From: Cryptomeria japonica
Taxonomy: Eukaryota > Streptophyta > Pinopsida > Cupressales > Cupressaceae
Assembly (NCBI RefSeq): GCF_030272615.1
Contig: NC_081405.1
Span: 469,516,008 to 469,580,007, forward strand
Reading direction: 5' to 3'
DNA length: 64,000 bases
Part shown: positions 12,401 to 23,866 of the stretch, in pieces
Layout: each line of letters opens with the position of its first letter
Position numbering within the stretch: the stretch's first letter is position 1
The notes under the pieces: model-generated
Seen by the model: the letters and a program-made list of their open reading frames with translations, nothing else
What the model was told of the DNA's origin: nothing
Database searches by the model: none
Program-made: the position numbers and the translations under genes

Positions 12401-13544
12401 CTTTAATCTGTGATATCCTATTGATGGCCTTATGTTTTAAAGTGGACATATGAAGTATTTAGTGTTTTTGTCCCCTTCCTTCAACCATAAATTTCTAGGT
12501 CTTTGTTTCCAAAAATTTTCCTCTTTTGCAATTATATCATGATATCTCATAAGAATTTCATCTTCAACATCTCTTGAAGTATTAGTATATCCATTATTTT
12601 GAATCTCATCCTGAATAGCTTTTAGCTCTGAAAGAATAGTAGCTTTTGAAGCAAAGATATTCCTGAAGCATTCCTTATTCCACCTTTAACATTTTCTTTC
12701 ACAAACTTCAACTTTTTGACCACTTTATACATAGTGTTACCTTCAATTCTGACCTACCACCATTCCTTGATTTTGCTTTCCATATCTGACTGTTTAGTCT
12801 ACATTCTCTCAAATATGTAAGGGAAGTGTCTTCTTCTATTCTTGGCATCAGCCATGAAGGATATAGGATAGTGATCTGATCCTGCCCTTATGTGACCAAA
12901 TAAAGAACAAAAGTAAAGATTAAACCAATCCAGAGAGATAAGAGCTCTATCAAGTTTGACCTGAATTAAGTTCTCACCACTCCTTCTATTAGTCCAGGTG
13001 TATTTAACTCCTTGCAAATATAGGTCATAGAGAGAATTATTATTGATAAAGTCCATTAAATCCATTATGTTGTCCAGATTGGTTTGGCTCCCTCCCTTTT
13101 TCTCGTTTTCCTTCAAAGGGGTATTGAAGTCCCCCATAATCATCCAACCATCTTCAGCAAACCTACTTCTTAACAAGGTTAATTTTTTCCAAAAATCAAT
13201 TCTGCCAATCTTAGTGTTAGGAGCATACACATTAGTTAAGACCCATGAGGTACTATCTTTCAAATGCTTAAATCTGATACAAGCCAGATTGTTGTCCTGA
13301 ATTAGTACTTCTCCCTCTACAGTGTTTTCATTCCAGAAAGTAACAATACCTCCCGAGGCACCTTCTGAACTACCACCTCTAACTCCTCCATTACTAAACA
13401 TTTTCAATCCCTCTACCTTATCTTTTGACATTTTGGTTTCTTGAATCAAATAATATCCGGGTTTTTGTCTCTAATCATACTTTTTATTAAATCATGTTTG
13501 TGAGGATTATTCAATCCTCGAATATTCCAAGAGATGATCTTCAT
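9427..13544 (-). pseudogene. LINE ORF2: endonuclease, reverse transcriptase, zf-RVT, RNase H
   Basis: Start ATG at 13544 gives MKIISWNIRGLNN, the classic L1 endonuclease start. A frame break near 13450 separates it from IQETKM. MGDFN and GSDHYPI follow (endonuclease, to about 12800). RT spans about 12450-11100 with IPK, the KIDLSKAYDRVDW block (first catalytic Asp), then QGDPLSP-like remnants. A catalytic motif reads FVDD instead of the usual FADD/YADD near 11480. YLGLPL lies in 11414-11115. The zf-RVT region near 10380-10290 shows CFLC..EEKTINHLLFHCSF. RNase H (10197-9427) shows INFDGASKGNP, GCGVVLRD, AEAMA and a final HVYREENSCANW. Many frameshifts and stops make it non-functional. Confidence 0.9.
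13541..13544 (-). promoter_or_regulatory. ATGA overlap joining ORF1 stop and ORF2 start
   Basis: On the minus strand the ORF1 stop TGA (13543-13541) overlaps the ORF2 ATG (13544-13542). Such an overlap suits translation of ORF2 by termination-reinitiation. It is still intact although both ORFs are decayed. Confidence 0.7.
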
Positions 13545-15447
13545 AGTTTTTTAGAAATACCTGCCTCAAAGATGGTTCTTTGAGTCCCATCTACTATACT
13601 CTTGCTTGTTTCCATAGTCCTCTTCTTTGGATTTGAATATCTTCTTGCAGAAGTATGTTGAGCTCCCACATCCCCAAGTCTGCTTCTGGTATTTTTGGTT
13701 GATGTACTATTATTGTTGTTGTTGTTATTCTTTTTTTTTATCTTAATCTTTCTTTTATCCTCCATTAATTCTTCTTCTTCCTGCTTCGATTCACTCTTTC
13801 CTAGTGCCTTTTTGATGTCTTCCTCATCTCCCCATTTTGGCTCATTTTCCTCTGGAAAGGTCAACTTTACCTTAGCTGGAGAGACTAATGAGATCTTTGA
13901 CAGCCCTTGATCAAGGATTTTATCATGTTGTGCATCTTGGATCTAGTACGCTCCCTTATCTGACTCAAATGAATTTGATACTAAATTAAAATTGTCTCCT
14001 TCCTCTTTATTGTCTTTGGATTGATTATCTCCCTTTTTCTTTTGATCGTTATTTCTCTTCTCACTATTGTCTAAGTTTTGATCTATCTTATCCTTTTCCT
14101 TTTCCTCTTTTTGGATACTGACTTGTGACTCTCTTTCTCCATCATCTGAATCCTTGCCATTCTGCTCCTTTTCCTAATGGGTGGTATTTTCATTATCTCC
14201 TTTCTTCATTTCATTTCCCAACTCTCTAACTAACACTTCCTCTGTCCTTCCAACCTGAAATTGTTTTTCCTAATCCAGACCATTAGAATGTGAATCTTTC
14301 AAAGAGTTGTCCACCTTTTTCCATACTTTAGTTTGCGATTGAGATTTGACCACATTACTTGGGCATTTTTTAGCCCAGTGCCCTACTTTCTTGCAGTGAA
14401 AGCATGCAAAAGGGATTGTTTCGTAAACAATATTTTGCTTCCATTTGCCAAGATTTGATTCTATCTCTATTTCCTTTGGCATATTTTTTTCGGGCCCAAC
14501 TCCTACACATATTCTGGCATAAATAAGTCTTCTTCTAGATGTCGTGACTGGATCAATGGCAATAAGCTCCCCAAAGCCATTGGCTATTCTTGCAAACACA
14601 TCTTCCTCCCAATATTTCATTGGGAGTCCAAGTTACTTTATCCAAACTGGAACTTGGACCACAAAATTTTTTTCTCTTCCCTCTTTAGGGTACCATTTCT
14701 GGATATACATTAAATATTTGCCTATCGCCCAAGTACTATTGCAAAGGATGTTCTTGCGGTCCTCCTCACAAGAGAAAGAAAAGGACAAGCATCCTTTGTT
14801 CATAGCAACCACATCCACCTAACCTTTCAAGTTCCATTTCCTCTCAACAAACCCACGAATGACCTCAATGTTCGGTCTCATCCCATAAAATTTGCCAATC
14901 AAAGTATTTTCCATTCAAGCAATGTTATGATCTATAATTTGGTCAAGAACAGAAATGGCAAACTTACGCTGAGACACATTTGAGGTATTTTTGATCGGGG
15001 GCAAGGATGATTTTCCTTTAGGTTTGACCCCAAACAAAGAGGATCATTTACCAATGTGTCCAATCGATCTAGGTCCCCCCTTTAGATTCCCTAAATTTGG
15101 CGAGTTCTCAAGATCCTTCCCATTAGATTCTTTTCCTTCCACTGTGTCCTCTGAACCACTTGCCGCATGTTGTCCTGGAACTACTTCAGGTTACCGCCTC
15201 CCAAATTTGAATTTTGAACCTAACCATTCCCCTTGCCTCCTGCTATCTACTCCTCACATGATCTAGGACCCCCACCTGAGTCCCTCGAGTCCAAAGGAAA
15301 ATTGGGTTCCTTACCATCTGAACTCTCCCCTTCTACAGGACTCCCTGAATCTCCTGTTGAATACTGTCTTGTTGTTGAACCAGTGCTCCCACACAAAAAA
15401 TTTGAATTTTGGGCCCAACCACTCCCCTTCTCCTCCCTGCTCTCCAT
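13541..15447 (-). pseudogene. LINE ORF1: DUF4283-like domain and zinc knuckle
   Basis: Likely start ATG at 15447 (MESREEKGSG). The first 150 or so residues are Gly/Ser/Pro-rich and contain two diverged copies of a WAQNSNF-type segment (about 15445-15300 and 15250-15120). About 14910-14620 is a DUF4283-like nucleic-acid-binding fold: GKFYGMRPNIEVIRGFV, FSFSCEEDRKNIL, then IGKYLMYIQKWYP. A CCHC knuckle CFHCKKVGHWAKKC lies near 14400-14360. An acidic and Lys-rich tail with an Asn run follows and ends at 13541. Stops at about 14820 (a Gln-to-TAG type change) and elsewhere break it. The expected role is RNA binding in the LINE RNP. Confidence 0.8.
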
Positions 15448-16357
15448 TTGGTATAGCTATTTTAGTGTTTATTAATGATTGTTATATCCCAAACAGTGAA
15501 CAAGCTTATAGAATAGTGAATAGACAATTAAAACATTAAATGTAACTCATAGAGCAATCAACAATGTGTTATGATGTTGTTATTCCAGCATATGTTGTTT
15601 TTGTTGTAATGACCTCCTCTAAACTATAGTAATTAGTCAAAGTTAGTTTGCATAGGTCATTTTAATAGCTTCATAACCTCATGGACTATCATTACAATTA
15701 TCTTCTTTAATTCTCTTCAATGTCTTCTTTCCTCTTTCTTATATGGTTTTCAGATGTTACCATCTATTGTCCAAGTATTTTGTCTTGATCTATTTGTCTA
15801 CATAGCTACTCCATACTTAGTCACAATTGCTAGTGGTTGTCAATATGCTCTCTACTTACTGTCATGAATGTTAAGGACAATCATTCCACATGGTTGAAAA
15901 CTTATTTGTTGCATCTCATAATAGTGTATGTAGTGACACTTTCTATTGGGGTTACTACTACTATTAACTTCATTAAAAAATTGAATTTTTTTTTTTTATG
16001 ATTGATATGATGTAGCGGAACCTTATCACTATCAAGTCTTAGATTTCTATTTTACTATCCATTATGTTAGGCATACTTTTCATTTCACTATTGAAAATCT
16101 AATATTACATGAATTTTCTACAACATTTCTCGATGGCTTTGGTGTAAATGCTTCAACATCTTTCTATAGCACTCATGGAGTTGTTGCAATGTCTTTTGTT
16201 TCAGCTATAGAATCATTGTAATTATTTTTGAAATTTTTCTTTTGCAATTATTTTAACACACACATGCAAGTACTATTTAGTAATGGTTGTTTTATTATGC
16301 AAACAAGGGTAATAATTACCTATGTAATATAACATGTTATTTTATTTTATTTTTGTA
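15448..16357 (+). other. No clear gene; possible upstream intron/exon of CACTA-like remnant
   Basis: AT-rich. A T-rich run ending TTTTTGTAG at 16348-16357 looks like a 3' splice site in front of the exon below. Upstream, about 16080-16210, there is an open plus-strand stretch without recognisable homology. No 5' CACTA terminus was found. Confidence 0.35.
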
Positions 16358-16359
16358 GA

Positions 16360-16628
16360 AATGTATTGATAAACTCAAAGAAGGGGATAAAGTTATGGTG
16401 TTGGATCTGTTTGATGGTGTTGTTGTTGGCATTGGGCAGATTTACTCCCTATCTATTGTACATGGATTCAACTTTAAAGGAAAAAGAGATGCAAATGCAA
16501 ACATTTTAAAAGTCACAAGTAACATACCCCTTGCTTATGAAGAGAAAATAGATGGAGTTGTCCGTCTAAAAGAGAAAGAGGGAACTTTTACATGGTGGCA
16601 ACTAAAATATTTGCAAAAAATGACATAG
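16360..16628 (+). pseudogene. C-terminal exon of CACTA-like element protein, copy A
   Basis: After a T-rich 3' splice site the frame encodes DKLKEGDKVMVLDLFDG, then VGIGQIYSL, ILKVTSNIPLAYEE and a closing TWWQLKYLQKM before TAG at 16626. The matching exon in copy B has the same order and the same end. The pattern (VAxG.I.S, V.V..V, then W..L near the C-terminus) resembles the C-terminal domain of plant EnSpm/CACTA-associated proteins, recalled from memory. The catalytic transposase core is not in the window. Confidence 0.45.
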
Positions 16629-16782
16629 TTGATCATGCTTATCATGTACTAGTTGTTAGACATCTTGGCTCGCTACTTTATGTAGTATTTTGAATTTGTT
16701 GCTCAGCGGTCTTAATTATCATGGTGTATTTGAAAGAGTTGGAAACTTTTAGACAACTTTGACATCTTATAACTTGAGTGAG

Positions 16783-16805
16783 ATATATATATATATATAT
16801 ATATT
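16783..16805. repeat. (AT)n microsatellite
   Basis: Uninterrupted AT dinucleotides, inside copy A just downstream of the exon. Confidence 0.95.
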
Positions 16806-16974
16806 GCAGATTACCTTTATTTATCATGATGTTGAATCAATATTTTAATTCTAGCATGTTGTAGCTTGTTCGTATATGTAATATTTTTATTTGCTTTTAT
16901 GTTTTAGTTCAAGTTTAATATTATGTTATTTTTGTATTATTAAATTAATGATATTTAATAAATTATTCATATCA

Positions 16975-17497
16975 TGACTATATTTACTACTAATTAATGG
17001 AAACCAGTAAATAAAAATGACTAAATATATTACCAATGGATGGAAATTAATGATTACAATGACTAAATAAATGAATCAAAATTACTAAATATACTACCAA
17101 TTGACGACAATTAATTACAATGACTAAATAAATATTCGCTTAACAACAATAAATGACTAAAGTAATGACTAAATATATCACTAAATAAATCACTACCATG
17201 ACTAAATAAATGACCAGTTAACAACAATCAATGACTAAATCAATGACTAAATTAACAACTAAATCAATGACTAAATCAATGACTAAATTAACAACTAAAT
17301 CAATGACTAGATCAATGACCAGATCAATGACTAAATCAATGACCAAATTGATCAATCAAAACAACCAATCAATGACTAAAATAGTTTAGTCATAAATTTA
17401 GTCACATTATAAATGATCGATAATAAACTGCTAATGGTCACGTGACCAAGATTAGTCATGTATATGCAATTTTAGTAGGTTTTTAGTCATATATTGT
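16975..17497 (+). repeat. Subterminal repeat array TGACTAAAT (copy A)
   Basis: About twenty copies of TGACTAAAT and close variants, separated by 5-15 bases, many extended by AATGA or CAATGA. CACTA elements bind their own accessory protein at such subterminal arrays. Confidence 0.75.
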
Positions 17498-17513
17498 TGT
17501 TTTTGTACTATTG
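17498..17513 (+). repeat. Degenerate CACTA-like terminal repeat (copy A)
   Basis: TGTTTTTGTACTATTG is the complement of the terminus at 18057 with about three mismatches. It marks the outer end of copy A. Confidence 0.5.
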
Positions 17514-18056
17514 TTGAGAACAACATTCATGTCGTCTAAGGGTGCAAACCCACTATTCCAAGACTGGATAATAAACTATAGAAAAACAAAGCATTCCCAC
17601 TATTGCAAGACTTGGCAAACTGATCTTGAAAGTTTGGACATGATCTCACTGTTTTGGAAATTTGGTAAACTAACTAAGCAAAGAAACAATGTCTCTGCTA
17701 TTTCAAAGAACTTGGTAAACTAACTTGGTAACACAATAGTGTTTATGCCACTTTAGGAGACCTAATAAATTTACTCGGGTAAATGGTGTTCCCGCCGCTT
17801 CAAAGTGCAAACCCACTATTTTGTGAACTGGGTAGACAAACTCAAGTAAAATGGTGTTCTCGCAACTTTGGGATGCAATCCCATAGTTTCATGATAGTGA
17901 ACCCATGGTTTGGATAAGTGAAGTGACAATGTTGATGCCTTAGACTGCAAACTCACTATTTTTGGCCAATTTTGAGACTTGACTATTGGCAAAAGAGTTA
18001 AGTGGCACAAAAACACATCAAGCATAAACACAAAGAGTCTGACTTAACTAAGATAA
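17514..18056. repeat. Spacer of degenerate CCCACTATTT-type repeats
   Basis: A motif close to CCCACTATTTCAAGACTTGG recurs about every 55-75 bases with strong divergence, partly joined by GTAAACTAAC and GGTGTTCTCGC blocks. A similar series occurs at about 21540-21880. No coding signal. Confidence 0.5.
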
Positions 18057-18072
18057 CACTAGCAGAAAAACA
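18057..18072 (-). repeat. CACTA-like terminal repeat (copy B)
   Basis: CACTAGCAGAAAAACA fits the CACTA terminal consensus of the CACTACAAGAAAA type. It faces the degenerate terminus of copy A across the spacer. Confidence 0.6.
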
Positions 18073-18600
18073 AAAAAAAATGAATAAAAAACTACTAAAA
18101 ATTGCCTATAAATGACCAAACTTGGTCAAGTGATCAGTGATAGTTTATTGTCAGTCATTTATAATGCAACCATTTTAATTGATCAATTTGGTCGTTTATT
18201 TGGTCATTGGTTTAGTCATTAATTGCATCATTGATTTAGCCATTAATTCAGTCATTTATTTAGTCATTAATTTAATCATTGATTGTTGTTGACTAGTCAT
18301 TTATTTAGTCATTCTAATCATTAATTGTCATCAATTGGTAGTATATTTAGTCACTAATTTTCATCAATTGATAATATAATTAGTCACTAATATTCGTCAA
18401 TGGTAGTATATTTAGTCACTGATTTTTGTCCATTGGTAATATATTTAGTCATTTTAATCATTATTTTGTCATCAACTGGTCATATATTTAGTCATATTTA
18501 TTCACCAATTTATGTCAGTCGGTAGTATATTTAATCAATATAATTATTAATTGATGTCAATTAGTACTATATATAGTCATTTTATTACAACGTGATAAAA
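18073..18600 (-). repeat. Subterminal repeat array (copy B)
   Basis: Repeated ATTTAGTCATT units, the complement of the copy A array, interspersed with repeated ATCAATTGGTA-type blocks. Confidence 0.7.
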
Positions 18601-18954
18601 GATAAAAGATTTTTCTATTAATTATAAAGAATGCACCATACAATAAGTTTGTTACATCAGTTCTGCAGTACATAACCAAACAAATTCTGGTAGAAGATGA
18701 AATACTGATTGAAACATCATGATAAGAAAAAGGTAATCTGCAATAAAAAATATAATGCAATTTTGATCAACTATAAGATGTTCATATATATATATGTCAA
18801 ATTCTAAGAGTTTTCAACTCTTGCAAATACATTGTGATAAAGATAGAGAGATAAACATATTATTAAAGAATAAAGATGCTTGAACAACACATTCAAACCA
18901 CTGCATAAAGCAGTAGCCCAAGCTATCTGAATGCTAGTACATGATAAACTTCAA

Positions 18955-19221
18955 CTATGCCATTTTTTGCAAATATCTAAGTGGTCACCATGTGAAGGCT
19001 CCTTCTTTCTCTTTTAGATAGATAGCTCACTCTATTTTGTCTTCATAAGAAAGGGGTATGTTATTTGTGACCTTTAAAATATTTACATTTTCATCTCTTG
19101 TTCCTTTCAAGTTGACTCCATGTACAATAGATAGTGAGTGAATATGCCCAATGCCCATAACAATATCATCAAATGCATCCAACACCATAACTTTATCCCC
19201 TTCTTGGAGCTTACCAACACA
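18955..19221 (-). pseudogene. C-terminal exon of CACTA-like element protein, copy B
   Basis: Minus-strand translation gives KLQEGDKVMVLDAFD, then MGIGHIHSLSIVHG, ILKVTNNIPLSYED and LRYLQKMA before TAG at 18957-18955. It aligns over its whole length with copy A. One internal TAG and a Trp loss (TW-stop) break it. The 3' splice junction is less clear than in copy A. Confidence 0.45.
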
Positions 19222-19227
19222 ACATAT

Positions 19228-22200
19228 TGAGATATAAAATATTTGATAACATACAGATAAACATTTGATAAGTATTTAGAAGAAACTAAAAAATAACAAA
19301 TCAGTTTTTGTATGTTCTTTTTTTTATTCTATTGATTAACAAAGAAGCAAATTTATCCTCTTAGGTCTAATTTGATAAAAAAGATGCCAAAACATGGTTG
19401 AAATTGTTGCTACTGCTAACTAAAAGCTAATTGTTGCAAGACTATAACTAATCCATATGCCACTCATATAGGCCTCAAACAACAAAGATCCATTAGTGGA
19501 AGCCACAAAGAGTACCTACAATAGAAAATTTTGATCATTTTTAGATTTAGGACAAGTATTTTCTGATTTATGGAAAGAGAAGATAACAGTCATAGTCAAT
19601 GGGACAAAGATGTAATAACTCAGAACAATGAATAATGAGTGCCAAGGATGAACAATAAACAAAATTCATGGCCATTGAGTCTTCAGTCCAAGAAAATTTA
19701 AATGGCATTCCTAAAAGATAAAGGATTTACAATTTTACATGGATTTCCCTCTTTAGATCATGTGCTTTTACCGAAAGGATGGAGTTTTTGCTAAAATAGA
19801 AAAACATGCAAATCTTCATCAACCTATTATATCACTAAAAAAGCCACAAAATGGGTGTTGAATTGAACCATATGAAGATTTATGCATAATAAGGGTAACC
19901 CTAAAATCTTCAAGGAGTTGTTGTAGAATGAGTTAAAGGAGTTTTTGACCAAGATCTACGTTGAGCTGGGATCCATGTGTTGAGGAGCTTTCAAGGCCAT
20001 TTGTTGAGAAAAGTCATGCATCTATTGGGTTAGTTCTTTATATTTGAATTATTTGAGGAGTTAATTTATGTGTGATAATATCTTGCAAGCATTGAGCATA
20101 ATGGCCTAGAAATGTTTTGTTGAGAAAATAGTATCTTCCTCATTTTTTATAGATCAGCATTCAAGGGTTTAAAAGACAGTCTTAATACCAAGAATGTAGT
20201 CTCTAGAGAAAAGTAACTCTAAATCCTACCTTAAGGACAAAACAGTCCATTTGCACTCACATGAGGCTATTGAGGTTTTGACCAAAGTAAGGGTAGTCAT
20301 ACAGTCTAAAGACCAAATCAGGTCAAGACATCAAACCCTTGCATGGAGCAGCACATACAAAGACAAAGAAAAGATGATAAGGCAGTCTTTGGCATAAGGA
20401 AAGCTACAGTCAAAGTATTAAAAGAAATGATGCACAAGATTGATCGCAATAGTAGCGAGAATGAGATAACCATCAATATAATGAGGGCCTAAATTAGCCC
20501 AAGTGTTTACAATTACTAGTCGAAACATGAAGACAAATCAAAAAAAATGATATTAGGATTGAAATATGGATGCTACTTGTTGTGTCCCCACTTGGAATAA
20601 ATCTAGATATTGAAACAAAGTGAATAGCTAGAGATATTGGTGGCACTGGCTCCCCCACCACAATGCAGGCACACCAAATCTCTTACCCCAAAGATCCAAA
20701 GATCTTATGAAGTGAGGAATTTCTTGTCTCTATAATCAATAGTATAAATTGGGACAACTTTGGAGGTCCAACCTCCTGCGCCAACAAGTATCAAAGGTTT
20801 TGGGCTATTAAAAACATTGGTTCATAGTGGGGGAACTTTCAAGGCAAATCTAGTGGCAATACATGCAGTGGCTAGCTCATTTAAGAGATATCCTAGCCTG
20901 TAAAATACAGGTTTTTACACATCTTCCACACAAGCACCATAGGATTTTGACTTTTGTCAAGACCATGAAGGTATTTGCATGTAGATACTAAGAGAAACCA
21001 TCGATATAACACAACTGTACTATTTGATTATGACTTTCACCAAAATCATGAATATTTATATAATAGACTGAAAGAAAGTACCGCTTGGGTTGTTCCCTCT
21101 GACTGGTGTAAAGCATTGGGAGGTAGGCCCTTTTCTAAAAATAAAAAATTGGGTATTGTTAGTCACCTTTCTCATACACTTAGGATCCTGAAGACAAGGG
21201 GAGAGGATAATCGGTGTAACAATGGGTCCACCCTACAATATGCAAATGCATCAAACATGGAAAATACTTGTTCTTTCCCTTAGAAAATTGAAGTGTGTAG
21301 CTAAGTAACATCAAGACATGATTTAAATTTTAAAAACCTAAGTTGTTTCAAAAGAACCCCTCTTTAGAGGTCCTGCAACAAACATGTTAGTGTTTCAATT
21401 GTGGGGTCTTCGACAATTGATGCATCTGCACAAATGTTAGCCAAAAAACAAGAAAAGAATAGATTAAAGGGTTGGCAATAAATTGATCAAATTTAGATTT
21501 GAGAAAATGATATTAAAATAAAAACATAGAGCATTCATGTCGTTTGATAGAGAAAACCTGCTATTTTAGCTAACTACTTGTAACCCCACTACTTTACTGG
21601 TAAAAAGTAAATTTAATAGAAAACAAAGTGCAAAAAAACATAGATAGAGAAGTGATCCCTCTACTTCTCTATGCAATCTCGCTATTTCTACCCTCAATCC
21701 TGCTATTTTCTCCTAACAAACCCACTACTTGACTATTTTTGATGAAATTGACAGATACAGGAAAAAAAATCTAAGACTTATACCTACCATATGATAGAAA
21801 GAATGTGTTCTCGTTGTTTCTGATATCAAACCCATTGTTTTAGGTAGCAAACCTGTCATTTCCTGAAACTAAGTTGGAGGTAAAATAGACTTCCACCGAG
21901 GCGTAAATCCACCTGTATTCCCGTGTTCTTGTCTGCAACTGTCCAAAATCTATGAAATAACATAATCAAACAACAAAAAGTGTGAGATTGACCCGTGAAG
22001 AGGGTCCCACCAGGCATGCTAGAAATGTATGCAAAAAATTATGAATGTTAAAACAAAGAGATTGAAATAACAAAAATAACAACCTAAGCAAACACAAAAT
22101 AACAAAACACTCAAGATAGGATGCTAAAAGAAAATTAATGAATAAAATAATGTGAACAATCACAAGAGCAAACTCAATTTCCTTGATTCGATTGTGTTTC

Positions 22201-22421
22201 AATTTGATGTGTATTTGCTATGTTGCAGATGTTTGATTTTGGTCCATGATGGTCAATGCAAGATAATGATGGGATGCAAAAAAGATGATAAAATTATATG
22301 TTTGTGAAAAGGATGAGTGAATATTTTGGCATTATGATGGTATGATGGCATGAAAGTGGATGATTTACAAAGAGAAGGGAAGGATTAAATAGGCAAGGCT
22401 AAGAGGAGAGAAGACTTAAAA
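19228..22421. other. No gene recognised, 3.2 kb
   Basis: AT-rich noncoding sequence. An open plus-strand frame at 20975-21283 has no family signature. About 21540-21880 repeats the CCCACTATTT-like series of the 17.5-18.0 kb spacer. Nothing else can be supported. Confidence 0.4.
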
Positions 22422-22596
22422 CGAAGACACTTGTCCTCCAAAAGGAAAAGTGGCAATCCTCAAAATGCCAAGTGGAATGAGATTCCACACTTGTCCTCAA
22501 AAAGGACAAGTGGCTAAGCCGAGGGTGACAAGTGTCCCTGAGAAGGGAAATTTCCATGGAGAGGAATGACAAGTGTCCCCAAGGACACATGTCTAT
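22422..22596. repeat. Cluster of palindromic ACTTGTCC/GGACAAGT repeats
   Basis: Five or six copies of ACTTGTCC or its complement GGACAAGT occur in 175 bases, several paired around short AAAAAGG loops, so the stretch can fold into successive hairpins. It probably belongs to an LTR, given the LTR-like region downstream. Confidence 0.6.
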
Positions 22597-23429
22597 TTGG
22601 GAGAAAAACACCCAAATAAAAGAATTCTTTTTTAAATATTTAGAATATTAGGAATGTGCACACATGTGAGAAGGGAGCTTATAAAGGTTATGATTAATTT
22701 GAAGGGATATGGTCAGCTTGAAGGGAAAGGGTTGGTTGAAACCCAAGGTTAGTCAGTGGGTTAGGTTAGAAGAAGGGCTAGATGGGAGGCTAGACTTAGG
22801 AGACATGTCGGGAAATAGAATTAATTTAAATTAATTAATTCCATAATGGGGGAAAAGTAGGAAAAGGACAAAAGGTGAATCAAATAGTCAAATAATGCAT
22901 TTAATTTATTTAATAGAAGAAGGGGGTGAATTTATTTAATTAAATAATTTATGATTTTGAAATAATTAATTAAAAGGGGTCTATAGCATAATTAATAAAA
23001 TTAATTAGCTAGAAGGAGGGAACACTAATTAATTAAATAATGCGTAGTTATTTAATTTAAAAGTGTTTAGGATAGCTAAATTCAATTAATTGGATTAATC
23101 AAATTTAGGTGTCTACACCTTCCAATCACAAAAATATTAAAATAAAAATAAATAATGGTTATTTTAGCGAAAACCACATCGTGGCGCTTTCTGAACCCAA
23201 AAAACTAAAAAAAAAAAGGATGAATCTGATGGTGAAAACTTCTCTAAAGTACCGAAGGATGGAAGGTTTGAAACCCTCCCTAAGACAACACATCAAGAGA
23301 AGTCATTTATGTTGATTAAAGAGACCATAAAAACAAGCATTGAGACTAAGGAAGTACAACATTACATTTTCCTTAATCATTGACAGAAATTGAATGATCA
23401 AAGTTCACAAGATTTTTCACAGAGAGACA
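22597..23429 (+). other. LTR-like AT-rich region and gypsy leader
   Basis: Rich in TTAATTAA blocks and ending in GGTGTCTACA near 23116, a plausible gypsy LTR 3' end. A matching LTR start was not found. About 23240-23420 appears to hold the poorly conserved part of pol before RT. Low confidence. Confidence 0.3.
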
Positions 23430-23823
23430 GATAAATTTTGCATCGTCATACATGGATATGCCTGGACTAGATCCTAACTTGGTTATACATCATCTGATAG
23501 TAACTCTAGGTGCCAAGCCACTTAAACAAAAATTGTGAAAGATGCATCCACAAGTGACATTATTACTAAAAGTCAAGCTTGAAAACTTATTGGATGTTGG
23601 CTTCTTTAGAACAATCAACTATCTTGAATAAATTTCCAATCTTTTACGCGTTAGAAAACCAAATGGCAACATAAGGATATATATTGATTTCAGAGACATA
23701 AACAAGGATTGTCAGAAGCATAACTTCCCATTACCAAACATTGATTTGATTATCGATCGCATAGTAGGCCATGCAATGTTATCACTTATGGATGGATCTT
23801 TTGATACAATAAAATCAAGATAG
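23430..23823 (+). pseudogene. Ty3/gypsy reverse transcriptase, N-terminal fragment
   Basis: Plus-strand translation gives MPGLDPNLVIHHL, then LLDVGFFRTINY, VRKPNGNIRIYIDFRDIN, NFPLPNIDLIIDRIVGH and a final LMDGS..YN-like end. These are the fingers/palm motifs of plant gypsy RT up to the segment just after the first catalytic region. A one-base loss occurs near 23805, and several stops are present. The RT stops dead at 23823, where an unrelated TGTTGGAGTC sequence begins, so the element was interrupted or truncated there. The YVDD region is missing. Confidence 0.85.
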
Positions 23824-23866
23824 TGTTGGAGTCAATGAAAAACTAGCATACTCACACATAGACATG

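Larger units (their letters stand above)
9427..15447 (-). mobile_element. L1-type LINE with C-terminal RNase H, decayed
   Basis: Minus-strand two-ORF non-LTR retrotransposon. ORF1 (15447-13541) has a DUF4283-like domain and a CCHC knuckle. ORF2 (13544-9427) has apurinic endonuclease, RT, a CCHC zinc finger of zf-RVT type and a plant-type RNase H. No poly(A) tail is visible at the 3' end near 9427, and no target duplication was found, so the 3' end is truncated or overwritten. Confidence 0.9.
16358..17513 (+). mobile_element. CACTA-like transposon, 3' end (copy A)
   Basis: Contains a terminal exon (16360-16628), an AT-rich 3' part, a dense array of TGACTAAAT-type subterminal repeats and a degenerate terminal repeat ending at 17513. 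Copy B at 18057-19227 is the same sequence inverted, roughly 70 percent alike by eye, so they are separate old copies or an old inverted duplication. The 5' end was not found. Confidence 0.55.
18057..19227 (-). mobile_element. CACTA-like transposon, 3' end (copy B, inverted)
   Basis: Starts with CACTAGCAGAAAAAC at 18057, followed by the complement of the subterminal array and, further right on the minus strand, the homologous terminal exon. The order and spacing mirror copy A. The 5' end is missing. Confidence 0.55.

Noticed and set aside
13695-13910. Plus-strand 71-codon frame rich in Leu/Phe/Ser
   Set aside because: Antisense shadow of the Asn/Lys-rich tail of LINE ORF1.
20975-21283. 102-codon plus-strand open frame
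   Set aside because: No recognisable family, no splice or promoter context, and AT-rich flanks without codon bias; kept only as part of an unassigned stretch.
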